Assembly: GCA_024291935.2 (NCBI GenBank) | Contig: CM044311.1 | Location: 22,963,001 to 23,027,000, forward strand | Reading direction: 5' to 3' | Source: Okapia johnstoni | Lineage: Eukaryota; Chordata; Mammalia; Artiodactyla; Giraffidae | DNA length: 64,000 nt | Shown here: one piece after another, positions 32,674 through 42,246 of the stretch | Layout: each line of letters begins with the position of its first letter | Position numbering within the stretch: position 1 is the first letter of the stretch | Program-made: the position numbers and the translations under genes | The notes under the pieces: generated by a model | What the model was told of the DNA's origin: nothing | The model's input: the letters and a program-made list of their open reading frames with translations, nothing else | The model's database searches: none

Positions 32674-35127
32674 ATGAATATTATATCTACTACTGTAGGC
32701 AAGAATCCCTTAGAAGAAATGGAGTAGCCTTCATAGTCAACAAGAGAGTCTGAAATGCAATGCTTTGGTGCAATTTCAAAACCTACAGAATGATCTCTGT
32801 TCGTTTCCAAGGCAAACCATTCAGTATCATAGTAATCAGAGTCTATGCCCCAACCACTTATGCAGAATAAGCTGAAGTTGAATGATTCTATGAAGACCAA
32901 CAAGATCTTCTAGAACTAACATGGAAAAGGTGTCCTTCTCATCACAGGGAACTCGAATGCAAAAGTAAGAAGTCAAGAGATAACTGGAGTAACAGGCAAG
33001 TTTGGCCTTGGAGTACAACATAAAGCAGGGCAAAGGCTAACAGAGGTTTGCCAAGAGAAAGCACTGGTCATAGAAAACACTCTCTTCCAACAACACAAGA
33101 GATGACTGTACACATGGACATCAGCAGATGGCCAATACTGATATAAGACTGATTATATTCTTTGCAAACAAAGATGGAGAAGATGTTTTTGCTATCAGCA
33201 AAAACAAGACTGGGAGTTGTACTGTGGCTCAAATCATGAGCTCCTTATTGCAAAATTCAGACTTAAAGTTGAAGAAAGTAGCGAAAACTACTAGACCATT
33301 CAGGTATGACCTAAAACAGATCCCTTACAATTATACAGTGGAAGGAACAAATAGATTCAAGAGATTAGAGCTGATAGAGTGCTTGAAGAACTATGGAAGG
33401 AGGTTTGTGACACTGTACAGAAGGCAGAGATCAAGACCATCCCCAAGAAAAAGAAATGCAAAAAGGCAAAATGGTCCTCTGAGGAAGCCTTACAAATAGC
33501 TGAGAAAAGAAGAGAAGCGAAAGGCAAGGGAGAAAAGGAAAGATATATCCATATGAATGCAGAGCTCCAACCTGTAGCAAGGAGAAAGAAGAAACCCTTC
33601 CTAAGTGAACAATGCAAAGAAATAGAGGAAAACAATAGAATGGGAAAGACTAGAGATCGCTTCAAGGAAATTAGAGATATCAAGGGAACATTTCATGCAA
33701 AGATGGGCACAATAAAGGACAGAAACAGTATGGACCAAACAGAAGCAGAAGATATTAAGAAGAGGTGGCAAGAATATACAGAAGAACTAATCAAAATGAT
33801 CTTTATGACCCAGATAATCATGATGGTATGATCACTCACCTAGAGCCAGACATCTTGGAGTGTGAAGACAAGTGGGCCATAGAAAGCATCACTACGAACA
33901 AAGCTACTGGAGTTGATGGAATTTCAGATGAGCTATTTCAAATCCTGAAAGATGATGATGTTAAAGTGCTGCACTCAATATGCCAGCAAATTTGGAAAAC
34001 TCAGGACTGGAAAAGGTCAGTTTTCATCCCAATCCCAAAGAAGGGCAATGCCAATGTACGTTCAAACTATCGCACAATTGCACTCATTGCTAGCAAAGTA
34101 ATGCACACAATTCTCTATGGCAAGCTTCAGTAGTATGTGAACCGACTAATTTCAGATTTTCAAGCTGGATTTAGAAATGGTAGAGGAACCAGAGATCAAA
34201 TTGTCAACATCTGTTGAATTATAAAAAGCAAGAGAGTTTCAGAAAAAATATTTACTTCTGCTTCATTACTACATTAAAGCCTTTGACTGTGTGGATCACA
34301 ACAAACTGTGGAAAATTCTTAAAGGATGGGATATCAGAACACCCTACCTGCCTCCTGAGAAACCTATATACAGGTACAGAAGCAACAGTTAGAACCAGAC
34401 ATGGAAGAAAGGACTGGTTCCAAATCAGGAAAGGAGTACGCCAAGGCTGTATATTGTCACCTTGCTTACTTAACTTATATGCAAAATACATCATGCGAAA
34501 TGCCAGGCTAGATGAAGCACAAGCTGGAATCAAGAGTGCCAGGAGAAGTATCAATAACCTCAGATATGCACATGATACCATCCTTATGGCAGAAAGCGAA
34601 GAGGCACTAAAGAGCCTCTTGACAAATGTGAAAGATGAGAGGGAACATGTTGGCTTAAAACTCAACATTAAGAAAATGAAGATCATGACATCTAACCCAT
34701 CACTTCATGGCAAATAGATAGGGAAACAATGGAAACAGTGAGAGACTTTATTTCCTTGGGCCCCAAAATCACTGTAGATGGTGACTGCAGCCATAAAATT
34801 GAAAGATGCTTGCTCCCTGGAAGAAAAGCTATAACAAACCTAGACAGCATATTAAGAAGCAGAAACATTATTTTGCCAAAAAAGGTCCATGTAGTCAAAG
34901 CTATGTTTTTTCCAGTAGTCATGTATGGATGTAAGAGTTGGATCATAAAGAAAGCAGAGCACCAAAGAACTGATGCTTTTGAATTGTGGTGTTGGAGAAG
35001 ACTCTTTCAAGTCCCTTGGATTGCAAGGAGATCCAACCAGTCAATCCTAAAGGAAATCAGTCCTGAATATTCATTGGAAGGACTGATGTTGAAGCTGAAG
35101 CTCCAGTACTTTGGCCACCTGATGTGA
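32674..35127 (+). pseudogene. BovB ORF2-like polyprotein, multiply broken
   Basis: Endonuclease plus reverse transcriptase of an RTE-class LINE. The endonuclease part (32674-33230) has several stops. Open pieces follow: 33128-33499 (end of endonuclease and linker), 33379-33831 (basic linker, PKKKKCKKAKWSSEEA), 33765-34133 (RT entry, THLEPDILECEDKWAIES), 34214-34717 (RT core, KGVRQGCILSPCLLNLYAKY) and 34729-35127 (C-terminal part). The catalytic YADD reads YAHD (34565-34576), losing one of the two metal-binding aspartates. Frameshifts and stops show it has long been inactive. Confidence 0.92.
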
Positions 35128-35334
35128 AGAACTGACTTATTGGAAAAGACCCTCATGCTGGGAAAGACTGAAGGCAGGAGCAAAAGGGATGGCAGAAGAT
35201 GAGATGGTTGGATGGCATCACTGACTCGATGGACATGAGTTTGAGCAAGCTCCGGGAGTTGGTGATGGATAGGGAAGCCTGGCGTGCTGCAGTCCATGGG
35301 GTTGCAGAGAGTCTGACATGACTGAACGACTGAA
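32674..35334 (+). mobile_element. BovB LINE, 2.7 kb, longest copy
   Basis: Plus-strand BovB. It starts inside the apurinic-type endonuclease domain and runs through the linker and the full reverse transcriptase to the 3' end (gactgaacgactgaacgg). Only the 5' part is missing. No target-site duplication was found by eye. Confidence 0.96.
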
Positions 35335-35485
35335 CGGTAACAACAACTTCTTCTTGTGCACAAACTTGCAGGTGGAACCATCACATGCATCTAACAATTA
35401 TTTGACTAAAATCATATATCATGATCATTTGAAGTACTAACATATATTTTTCCTACATGCATGCTGTAATATTATTTAGGTGATT

Positions 35486-35632
35486 GGTGGTGGTTTAGTC
35501 ACTAAGTTGTGTCTGACTCTTGTGACCCCATTGACTGTAGCCTGTCAGGTTCCTCTTCCATAGGATTTTCCAGGAAAGAATGCTGGAGTGGGTTGCCATT
35601 TCCTTCTCCAGGGGATCTTCCCAACTCAGGAA
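35486..35632 (-). mobile_element. Bov-tA SINE, 5' truncated
   Basis: Reverse copy lacking the tRNA head. The duplication ttaggtgatt lies at 35476-35485 and 35633-35642, so the truncation happened at insertion. Confidence 0.94.
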
Positions 35633-35642
35633 TTAGGTGATT

Positions 35643-36336
35643 ACTCTGGCAACATATCTCATCAGATATGATTACAAATCATGCCTCTAATTTTATTATA
35701 ATCATTATGAGTCAGTATAAGACTAGTGTATCTTTATACATTGAATCAAAGTTATAAGGTTAACATTTTAATCTAAGAAGTTAGATGAAGGGAATAAATT
35801 AGTGGCAAAGATTTTCAAATTAAAGTGTATGTATTAAATTAAAATGTTAAAATACATTTTTAAAAGCAAACCATCTGAGTACTGTACACTTTGTACAGTT
35901 GGAAATGTTGACCAAAATATACTCAATGGTGAATTTATATTATGCCTAGACTTCTAGTATGTAATATTGCCACAAAAATTTGTAATTCAAATTATATAAT
36001 AGTGCAAAATTATAAAAAAGCTCTGCAATGACATTTGACCAAGTAGGAATAATGTGTGGTTTATAGTGCTTATTTGATCAAAATTAGAGCTTATGATTCT
36101 TCAGTTAAACCAGTAAAAATACCAAGTTTCATTGTAGATGCTGGGCTGGGCTGAGTAATTAGTTTTACCAGGAATCATCTTTTAAATCTACATGAGAATC
36201 AAGACTAAGATTTCAAATTATATGAAATTGTAGAGGTCAAAAAAGGAACAGTTCAAACCCATGGGATTAGTTATCATTGTACTCAGAATAATTTTCAAAA
36301 CAGTAAAAGTTTTATAATTAAAAAGGAACATAAATG

Positions 36337-36339
<3 letters not shown>
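35643..36339. other. Unique AT-rich sequence
   Basis: Nothing recognised. Confidence 0.5.

Positions 36340-36393
<54 letters not shown>
36340..36393. repeat. (GT)27 microsatellite
   Basis: 54 bp of uninterrupted GT, ending 17 bp before a plus-strand Bov-tA. The SINE's 3' end carries the complementary CA-rich tail, so the element sits between GT and CA tracts. Confidence 0.98.
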
Positions 36394-36397
<4 letters not shown>

Positions 36398-36410
36398 TTA
36401 CATGTATATA

Positions 36411-36627
36411 GGCTTCCCAGGTGGCGTTAGCGGTAAAGAACCCGCTTGCCACTGACAAAGACATAGAGACTAGAATTTGATCCCTGGGTTGGGAAAATCC
36501 TCTAGAGGAGAGCAAGGAAACCATTTTAGTATTCTTGCCTGGAGAATCCCATGGAAAGAAGAGCCTGGTGAGCTATGGCCCAAAGCGTTACAAAAAAGAG
36601 TCAAACACGAATGAAGTGACTTAGCAC
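36411..36627 (+). mobile_element. Bov-tA SINE
   Basis: Plus copy from aggcttcccaggtggcgtta to gaatgaagtgacttagcac. Diverged in the middle. Confidence 0.92.
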
Positions 36628-36672
36628 GCACACACACATACAAACACACTCACACAAACACACACATACAAA
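36628..36672. repeat. CA-rich tail repeat
   Basis: Interrupted CA repeat directly at the SINE 3' end (cacgcacacacacatacaaa and similar). Confidence 0.9.
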
Positions 36673-36825
36673 AATGTGTATGAAGACAGTGAGCAACAAA
36701 ATGCATGAAAATATATTCAGGAGAGCAATATAAAAATATTAATTTAATGAAACAGAAAACAAAAACACAAAAAGAATAAATATAGCAATTACTTTGTATA
36801 ATTTTAAATTATATGTAATCTATAA

Positions 36826-36945
36826 AAATATTGAATCATTATATTGTATATCTGAAACTAGTATAATATTATAATATATTGAATTATAATATTATAATTC
36901 AACTATTCTTCAATTTAAAAAATTAAATAATAAAAGCAAGATTTT
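36826..36945 (+). mobile_element. L1 3' end with internal AT expansion
   Basis: Short L1 3' end: attgtatatctgaaactagt, then attcaactattcttcaattt and an A-rich tail. The middle has expanded into TATAATAT-type repeats that include a perfect 24-bp palindrome (36879-36902). Confidence 0.65.
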
Positions 36946-37246
36946 TTTAAAATAATGCATTTGTGACATAGGAAAGAGAAAAACATACAGCATAGAAATG
37001 ATATGAGAATATCGACATATATATGGTAATTAATGTTGTATAATATCATACAAATAAACAGCAAAAAGTTAAACTTAGAGAAAACAATTTTTTTATATAT
37101 AAAATGCAGTCTGTAAGGTTAATCTCCAGAATTCAGAAAACGTAAGTAGGCAAAAATGTCTTAAAAATTAATAAAAGTTAACTATTTAAAATGGTATTAG
37201 GTCCATATGCTTCACAGATGAACTTCATCACAATTTATAATGTAAA
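36946..37246. other. Unique AT-rich sequence
   Basis: Nothing recognised. Confidence 0.5.
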
Positions 37247-37254
37247 AAACAATT

Positions 37255-37631
37255 CAGTTCAGTTCAGTCACTCATCGTGTCCAACTCTTTGCAATCCCAT
37301 GGACTGCAGCACCAGGCTTCCCTGTCCATCACCAACTCCCAGAGCTTGCTCATGCTCATGTCCTTTGAGTGAGTGATGCCATCCAACCATCTCATCCTCT
37401 GTCTTCCCCTTCTCCTGCCTTCAATCTTTTCCTTCATCAGGGTCTTTTCCAAGGAGTCAGTTCTTTGCATCAGGTGGCCAAAGTACTGCAGTTTCAGCTT
37501 CAGCATCAGTCCTTCCAATGACTATTCAGGACTGATTTCCTTTAGGATGGACTGGTTGAAACTCCTTGCAGTCCAAGGGACTCTCAAGAGTCTTCTCCAG
37601 CACCACTGTTCAAAAGCATCATCTTCATATC
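37255..37631 (-). mobile_element. BovB LINE 3' fragment (0.4 kb)
   Basis: Reverse orientation from the tail cagttcagttcagtcactca to ttcaaaagcatcatcttc. The 8-bp duplication aaacaatt lies at 37247-37254 and 37632-37639. The 84-codon minus frame 37264-37518 is the BovB C-terminus. Confidence 0.93.
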
Positions 37632-37639
37632 AAACAATT

Positions 37640-38269
37640 ACAAAATAATATACCATATTCACAGAAGAATATATATGAAAATTTTCAAAAGAAAATATTA
37701 GTGGAAAGAAATAAAATAAGATAATATAATTAAAAGTTATCAACCATACTCTCAGTTTCACTCCAAAATTTTAAACTGAAAGCTCATTTTTCCTTTAAAT
37801 ATTTAAGTGTATAGCCATCATACAGATATTCAGAAGCAATTTTTTAAACTCTAAATAAAGCCTATTCATAGAATTTGTTAATTCTATAAAATTAAAATAA
37901 CTAGCTCTCAATGTCGTCACAACAGAACAAACAAAATGAAATTTTTTCGCTCTTTTTCAGGAAATAGTAGTCTACTCTTAGTAAAAGAAAATATATACAC
38001 AGATCCTTAAAGGATGAGAAATGGTAATGAGAAGAGTATAGCATAGCAAACTACAAAAAATATACACGCAAACAAACAAAGCCTTAGAACTGCCTATGTC
38101 CAGGCTTAAGAATTTTTTTATTGTCCCTTAAAAGGCCAAGAGTTCTATGCTATATTGTCTAATATTATCTACTTTTATTTTCACTCTTGAGGAAAAGAGT
38201 AAGCTGGATACTACATAATCATTTACTTTCTAATTACAATGGAAAACGCAGCCAGAGCCTAAATTGTGT
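37640..38269. other. Unique AT-rich sequence
   Basis: Nothing recognised. Confidence 0.5.
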
Positions 38270-38700
38270 TCACTATAAGGTTTCCAACCTGTCTGAACTT
38301 GTCTGGTTGGCAGGATTACAGTGTAGGCACCAGAGATTTATTTGCCTAAGGGCTTGAGAGCCTTCTGGAGAAACAATTCATTCTAAGGAAGATGGAGTTT
38401 CTGGATTCAATGGAAGGTCTGATTTTCAATGTTCACTGTTTGGACAATGCCTTAGATTCTTGCCACCATAGGCCTCATGGAATCTTTAACATGCTAGAGA
38501 GACACACGCTACAAGTCACACCTGAAACAGAACTTGTACTAAAATCTTTGGAATGCACTGAAAAAAAAAGGTATCATGCCTTTCAGCCTCCAGTTTCAAA
38601 GTTCACTGCAGTCATGATTAAAAGAGTCTGTCCTTCCACTGGAGAACCAGCTTGATAGCAACAATAACAACTACTTTGAAGTTGCTTAGCTGAGCTGCTA
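38270..38700. other. Unassigned segment with an 87-codon frame
   Basis: More balanced composition than its surroundings and no recognised repeat. A plus-strand frame (38392-38655) starts with ATG in the context gaagatggag and has a mixed, non-AT-driven composition (MEFLDSMEGLIF...; ending CPSTGEPA). I recognise no family. It could be a decayed pseudogene, an old transposon piece or chance. Confidence 0.3.
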
Positions 38701-39080
38701 TATCTGTTACAGCAGAGATCTCAGCCATGGACAACACAACAGGAGTTTAGTTAGTAAATGTCTTGTAGAAACGGAGATGAGGATATTCTTATACTTCTGT
38801 GAGAATCCACAAAGTTGACTTGGAAGAAGGAAAGGGAGCAACTTAAATTGTGAGATAGCAAATGCTACACAATTACACAAACATGCTGCCTGTTCTTTCA
38901 CACAACAGTATTTGCCTCTGTGCCAAACCTGCGGCACTGAGCCAAAACACCTATTATGACTAAATTTATCCCCAGCTTAACACAGCCTACAAAACCTGAG
39001 TTGCAAACAATTTGACTCTGAAATGGAATTCTTAATATTTCATCATTTAGATCAATTTAATAACCAGTTATCAAACTTCA
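38701..39080. other. Unique sequence
   Basis: No repeat recognised. A minus frame (38707-38937) shows no domain. Confidence 0.45.
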
Positions 39081-39268
39081 GGTTTCCCTGGTGGCTCAGA
39101 TGGTAAAGAATCCACCTGAAAAACAGGAGGCCTACGTTTGATCCCTGGGTCAGGAAGATCCTGAGGAGAAGGGAAAAGCAACCTACTCCAATATTCTTGC
39201 TGGAGAATTCCATGGACAGAGGAGCCTGTTGGACCAGGGCTATAGTCCATGGGCTGCTACAGTACTGG
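39081..39268 (+). mobile_element. Bov-tA SINE, truncated
   Basis: Plus copy from ggtttccctggtggctcaga to atagtccatgggctgctac. The final ~30 bp are lost, and an extra ggaccagggc block sits in the 3' part. Confidence 0.9.
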
Positions 39269-39726
39269 GTTTGGAAACAGCTTTGTAAGTGGCTATTTAT
39301 TAAGTAGTGCCTTTGGGACCCAACACCTATAAAAAGGAAGGGAAAGATGCCAGATTGGAAGGACAGACATCACAAGCAAGAAATCCAATGACAGCCTCAG
39401 TCAACACATGAGAAGTTCAGGAGTTGAAAGGTGGGTTTAGAATTTTTATGAATTCTAAATTCACTGAGGGTCCTGCCTTTATAACACGCCTCTACTGACT
39501 ATTGGCTACAGACAGATCCAGGGAAACATTGGCACCTTCGGCCACAACCATCTAGAGCTGAAGCAATTCCTGAAGAAGTGGAAATGTACTGTTGAGGGCC
39601 CTCAGGGCAGTCTGGACAGACAGTTCTTTAATCTGCACCGTACATCACAAGGCCATCAAGTAGCCTTGGGCCCAGACCATTTGGGCCCAGAGAGACACAT
39701 TTAATGTATCTTCCTGAAAAGAAAGT
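39269..39726. other. Unassigned GC-richer segment with a TATA-like box
   Basis: Noticeably less AT-rich than its surroundings. It contains cctataaaaaggaag at about 39328-39342 and an ATG-less open frame from about 39466 to a stop at about 39702 (for example LELKQFLKKWKCTVEGPQ). No family is recognised. A decayed LTR or a pseudogene piece are both possible. Confidence 0.3.
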
Positions 39727-39736
39727 AAGATTGTTA

Positions 39737-40833
39737 GTTCAGTTCAGTGGCTTAGTCGTGTCCGACTCTGCGACCCCATGAATCGCTGCACGCCAGGCCT
39801 CCCTGTCCATCACCAACTCCCGGAGTCTACCCAAACCCATATCCATCGAGTTGGTGATGCCATCCAACCATCTCATCCTCTGTTGTCCCCTTCTCCTCCT
39901 GCCCCCAATCCTTCCCAGCATTAGGGTCTTTACCAATGAGTCAACTCTTCACATGAGGTGGCCAAAGTATTGGAGTTTCAGCTTCAACATCAGTCCTTCC
40001 AATGAACACCCAGGACTGATCTCCTTTAGGATGGACTGGCTGGATCTTCTTGCTGTCCAAGGGACTCTCAAGAGTCTTCTCCAACACCACAGTTCAAAAG
40101 CATCAATTCTTCGGCGCTCAGCTTTCTTCACCATCCAATTCTCACATCCATATATGACCACTGGAAAAACCATATAGCCTTGACTAGATGGACCTTTGTT
40201 GGCAAAGTAATGTCTCTGCGTTTAAATATGCTATCTAGGTTGGTCATAACCTTCCTTCCAAGGAGTAAGCGTCTTTTAATTTCATGGCTGAAATCACCAT
40301 CAGCAGTGATTTTGGAGCCCAAAAAATAAAGTCTGACACTGTTTCCACTCTTTCCCCATCTATTTCCCATGAAGTGATGGGACCAGATGCCATGATCTTG
40401 GTTTTCTGAACGTTGAGCTTTAAGCCAACTTTTTCACTCTCCTCTTTCACTTTCATCAAGAGGCTCTTTAGTTCTTCTTCACTTTCTGCCATAAGGGTGG
40501 TGTCATCTGCATATCTGAGGTTATTGATATTTCTCCCACCAATCTTGATTCCAGCTTGTGTTTCTTCCAGCCCAGCGTTTCTCATGATGTACTCTGAATA
40601 TAAGTTAAATAACCAGGGTGACAATATGCAACCTTGACGTACTCCTTTTCCTATTTGGAACCAGTCTGTTTTTCCATGTCCAGTTCTAACTGTTGTTTCC
40701 TGACCAGATAATCATGATGGTGTGATCACTCACCTAAAGCCAGACATCCTGGAATGTGAAGTCAAGTGGGCCTTAGAAAGCATCACTACGAACAAAGCTA
40801 GTGGAGGTGATGGAATTCCAGTTGAGCTATTTC
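39737..40833 (-). mobile_element. BovB LINE with inverted 5' segment
   Basis: From 39737 to about 40705 the BovB 3' third reads on the minus strand, including open RT frames (40244-40624) with intact YADD codons at 40502-40513. From about 40706 to 40833 the sequence is BovB on the plus strand (cctggaatgtgaagtcaagt), from the RT entry region upstream of the minus part. About 400 bp of the consensus between the two parts is missing. The perfect duplication aagattgtta at 39727-39736 and 40834-40843 bounds the whole, so it is one twin-primed insertion. Confidence 0.95.
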
Positions 40834-40843
40834 AAGATTGTTA

Positions 40844-40964
40844 AACTGTTACCAAACAAATATTTGACAATTTCCATAGGAAAATTAACTTTTTGTATGG
40901 CTATCAAGTTTCCTACAATCTCAAGAAAAGAATGCTAAAGGTAATGAACAATAGCTTATGCTGT
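40844..40964. other. Unique sequence
   Basis: Short unique stretch. Nothing recognised. Confidence 0.5.
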
Positions 40965-41105
40965 TAGTGCCTATGAGTGCCAAGCACTGACTTCCAGTCA
41001 ATGCAGGCATACATTCACTTAACTCTCACAATCACACAGTGATTTAGGCACTGAATTTATCTTCACTTCTTGGATCAAGAGAGTTAGGCACCAAGAAGGC
41101 AATAC
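40965..41105 (-). repeat. MIR SINE remnant
   Basis: Reverse orientation: gagtgccaagcactgac, then cacttaactctcacaatcac, then gagttaggcaccaag. Diverged. Confidence 0.55.
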
Positions 41106-41889
41106 CCCCAACATAAAAACTATAGTCTCTTTGCTAGACTAGTGATGGGACCTGTGGGGAATTTAAAAATGAATATGACACAGCCTCTGACTTTGATGCT
41201 TTTCTTTCTAGTAGAACAAAGAAAAATATTACACATTCAAAATCGAAAAATAAGACTAAGTGTCGCTAGTATAACATAGAGCTTGGAAAAAAATAAGGAA
41301 ACAAAAGATGTCAATGTAGAAAACTAAACAGTATGAACCAACATATCTTCTATGTTTTGCCCAAACTGGTGATATCAAGACACTAAAGTTCTGTTAACAC
41401 TTACAATGTTCCCACCCCTCAAACAAAAAAGCAATGTCATATATGTACCACATAATCTCAGAGTTTACTCCTCCTAAAAGCAGGTTTTCGCATAAAGTAC
41501 ATGGATTCTAAAAAGGCCATTTCTCCAGTGTATCCTTCAGGAAATTTACACCTTTCACTTGTTTTATCTCTGTTATAAATTGGGATAATTTGTGAAATAT
41601 AAATTAAGGAGTAGAACACATTAAAATGGACTCATGAGGAATAAAACCATTTTTGCATATTAGAGTACTTAATGTGAATTGGATAAACATCCACATTTTG
41701 CAAGTTCTAGTTGGTCAACTTGAGTAGTTATTTGATCGGTCAATTTACCTAGGACAGACTGTAGAGTTACTGTGTATCTAATAACCTGGGGTAATGAATC
41801 AAGTTGTCTTTAAATGTTTCTACCCCAATGGTAATATCTCTACTTGCATACTATGTTCATTTTTAAAAGTCAGTGTATATGCTAATGTT
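41106..41889. other. Unique AT-rich sequence
   Basis: Nothing recognised. Confidence 0.5.
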
Positions 41890-41900
41890 ATGTAATCCTA

Positions 41901-42020
41901 AGTGTTTTCCCTGGTGCTTCAGCTGGTAAAGAATCCTCCTGTAATGATGGGACTCTAGTTCGATTCCTGGGTCAGGAAGTTCCCTGGAGAAAGGACAGGC
42001 TACCCACTCCAGTATTCTTG
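41901..42020 (+). mobile_element. Bov-tA dimer, first (truncated) unit
   Basis: The 5' ~120 bp of Bov-tA, ending ccactccagtattcttg. It joins directly to a second head (ggcttccctggtggc). The flanks atgtaatccta (41890-41900) and atgtaatatta (42236-42246) bound both units together. Confidence 0.92.
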
Positions 42021-42237
42021 GGCTTCCCTGGTGGCTCAGACAGTAAAGAATCTGCCTGCAATGTGGGAGACCTGGGTTTGAACCCTGGGTTGGGAAGATC
42101 CCCTGGAGGAGGGCATGGCAACCCACCCCAGTATTCTTGCCTGGAGAATCCCCATGGACAGAGAAGCCTGGTGGGCTACAGTCCATGGGGTCGTGAAGAG
42201 TTGGACATGACTGAGCGACTAAGCACAGACAGCACAT
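42021..42237 (+). mobile_element. Bov-tA dimer, second (full) unit
   Basis: Full-length Bov-tA following the first unit without a gap and ending gcgactaagcacagacagc. The 86-codon frame through it is repeat sequence. Confidence 0.95.
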
Positions 42238-42246
42238 GTAATATTA

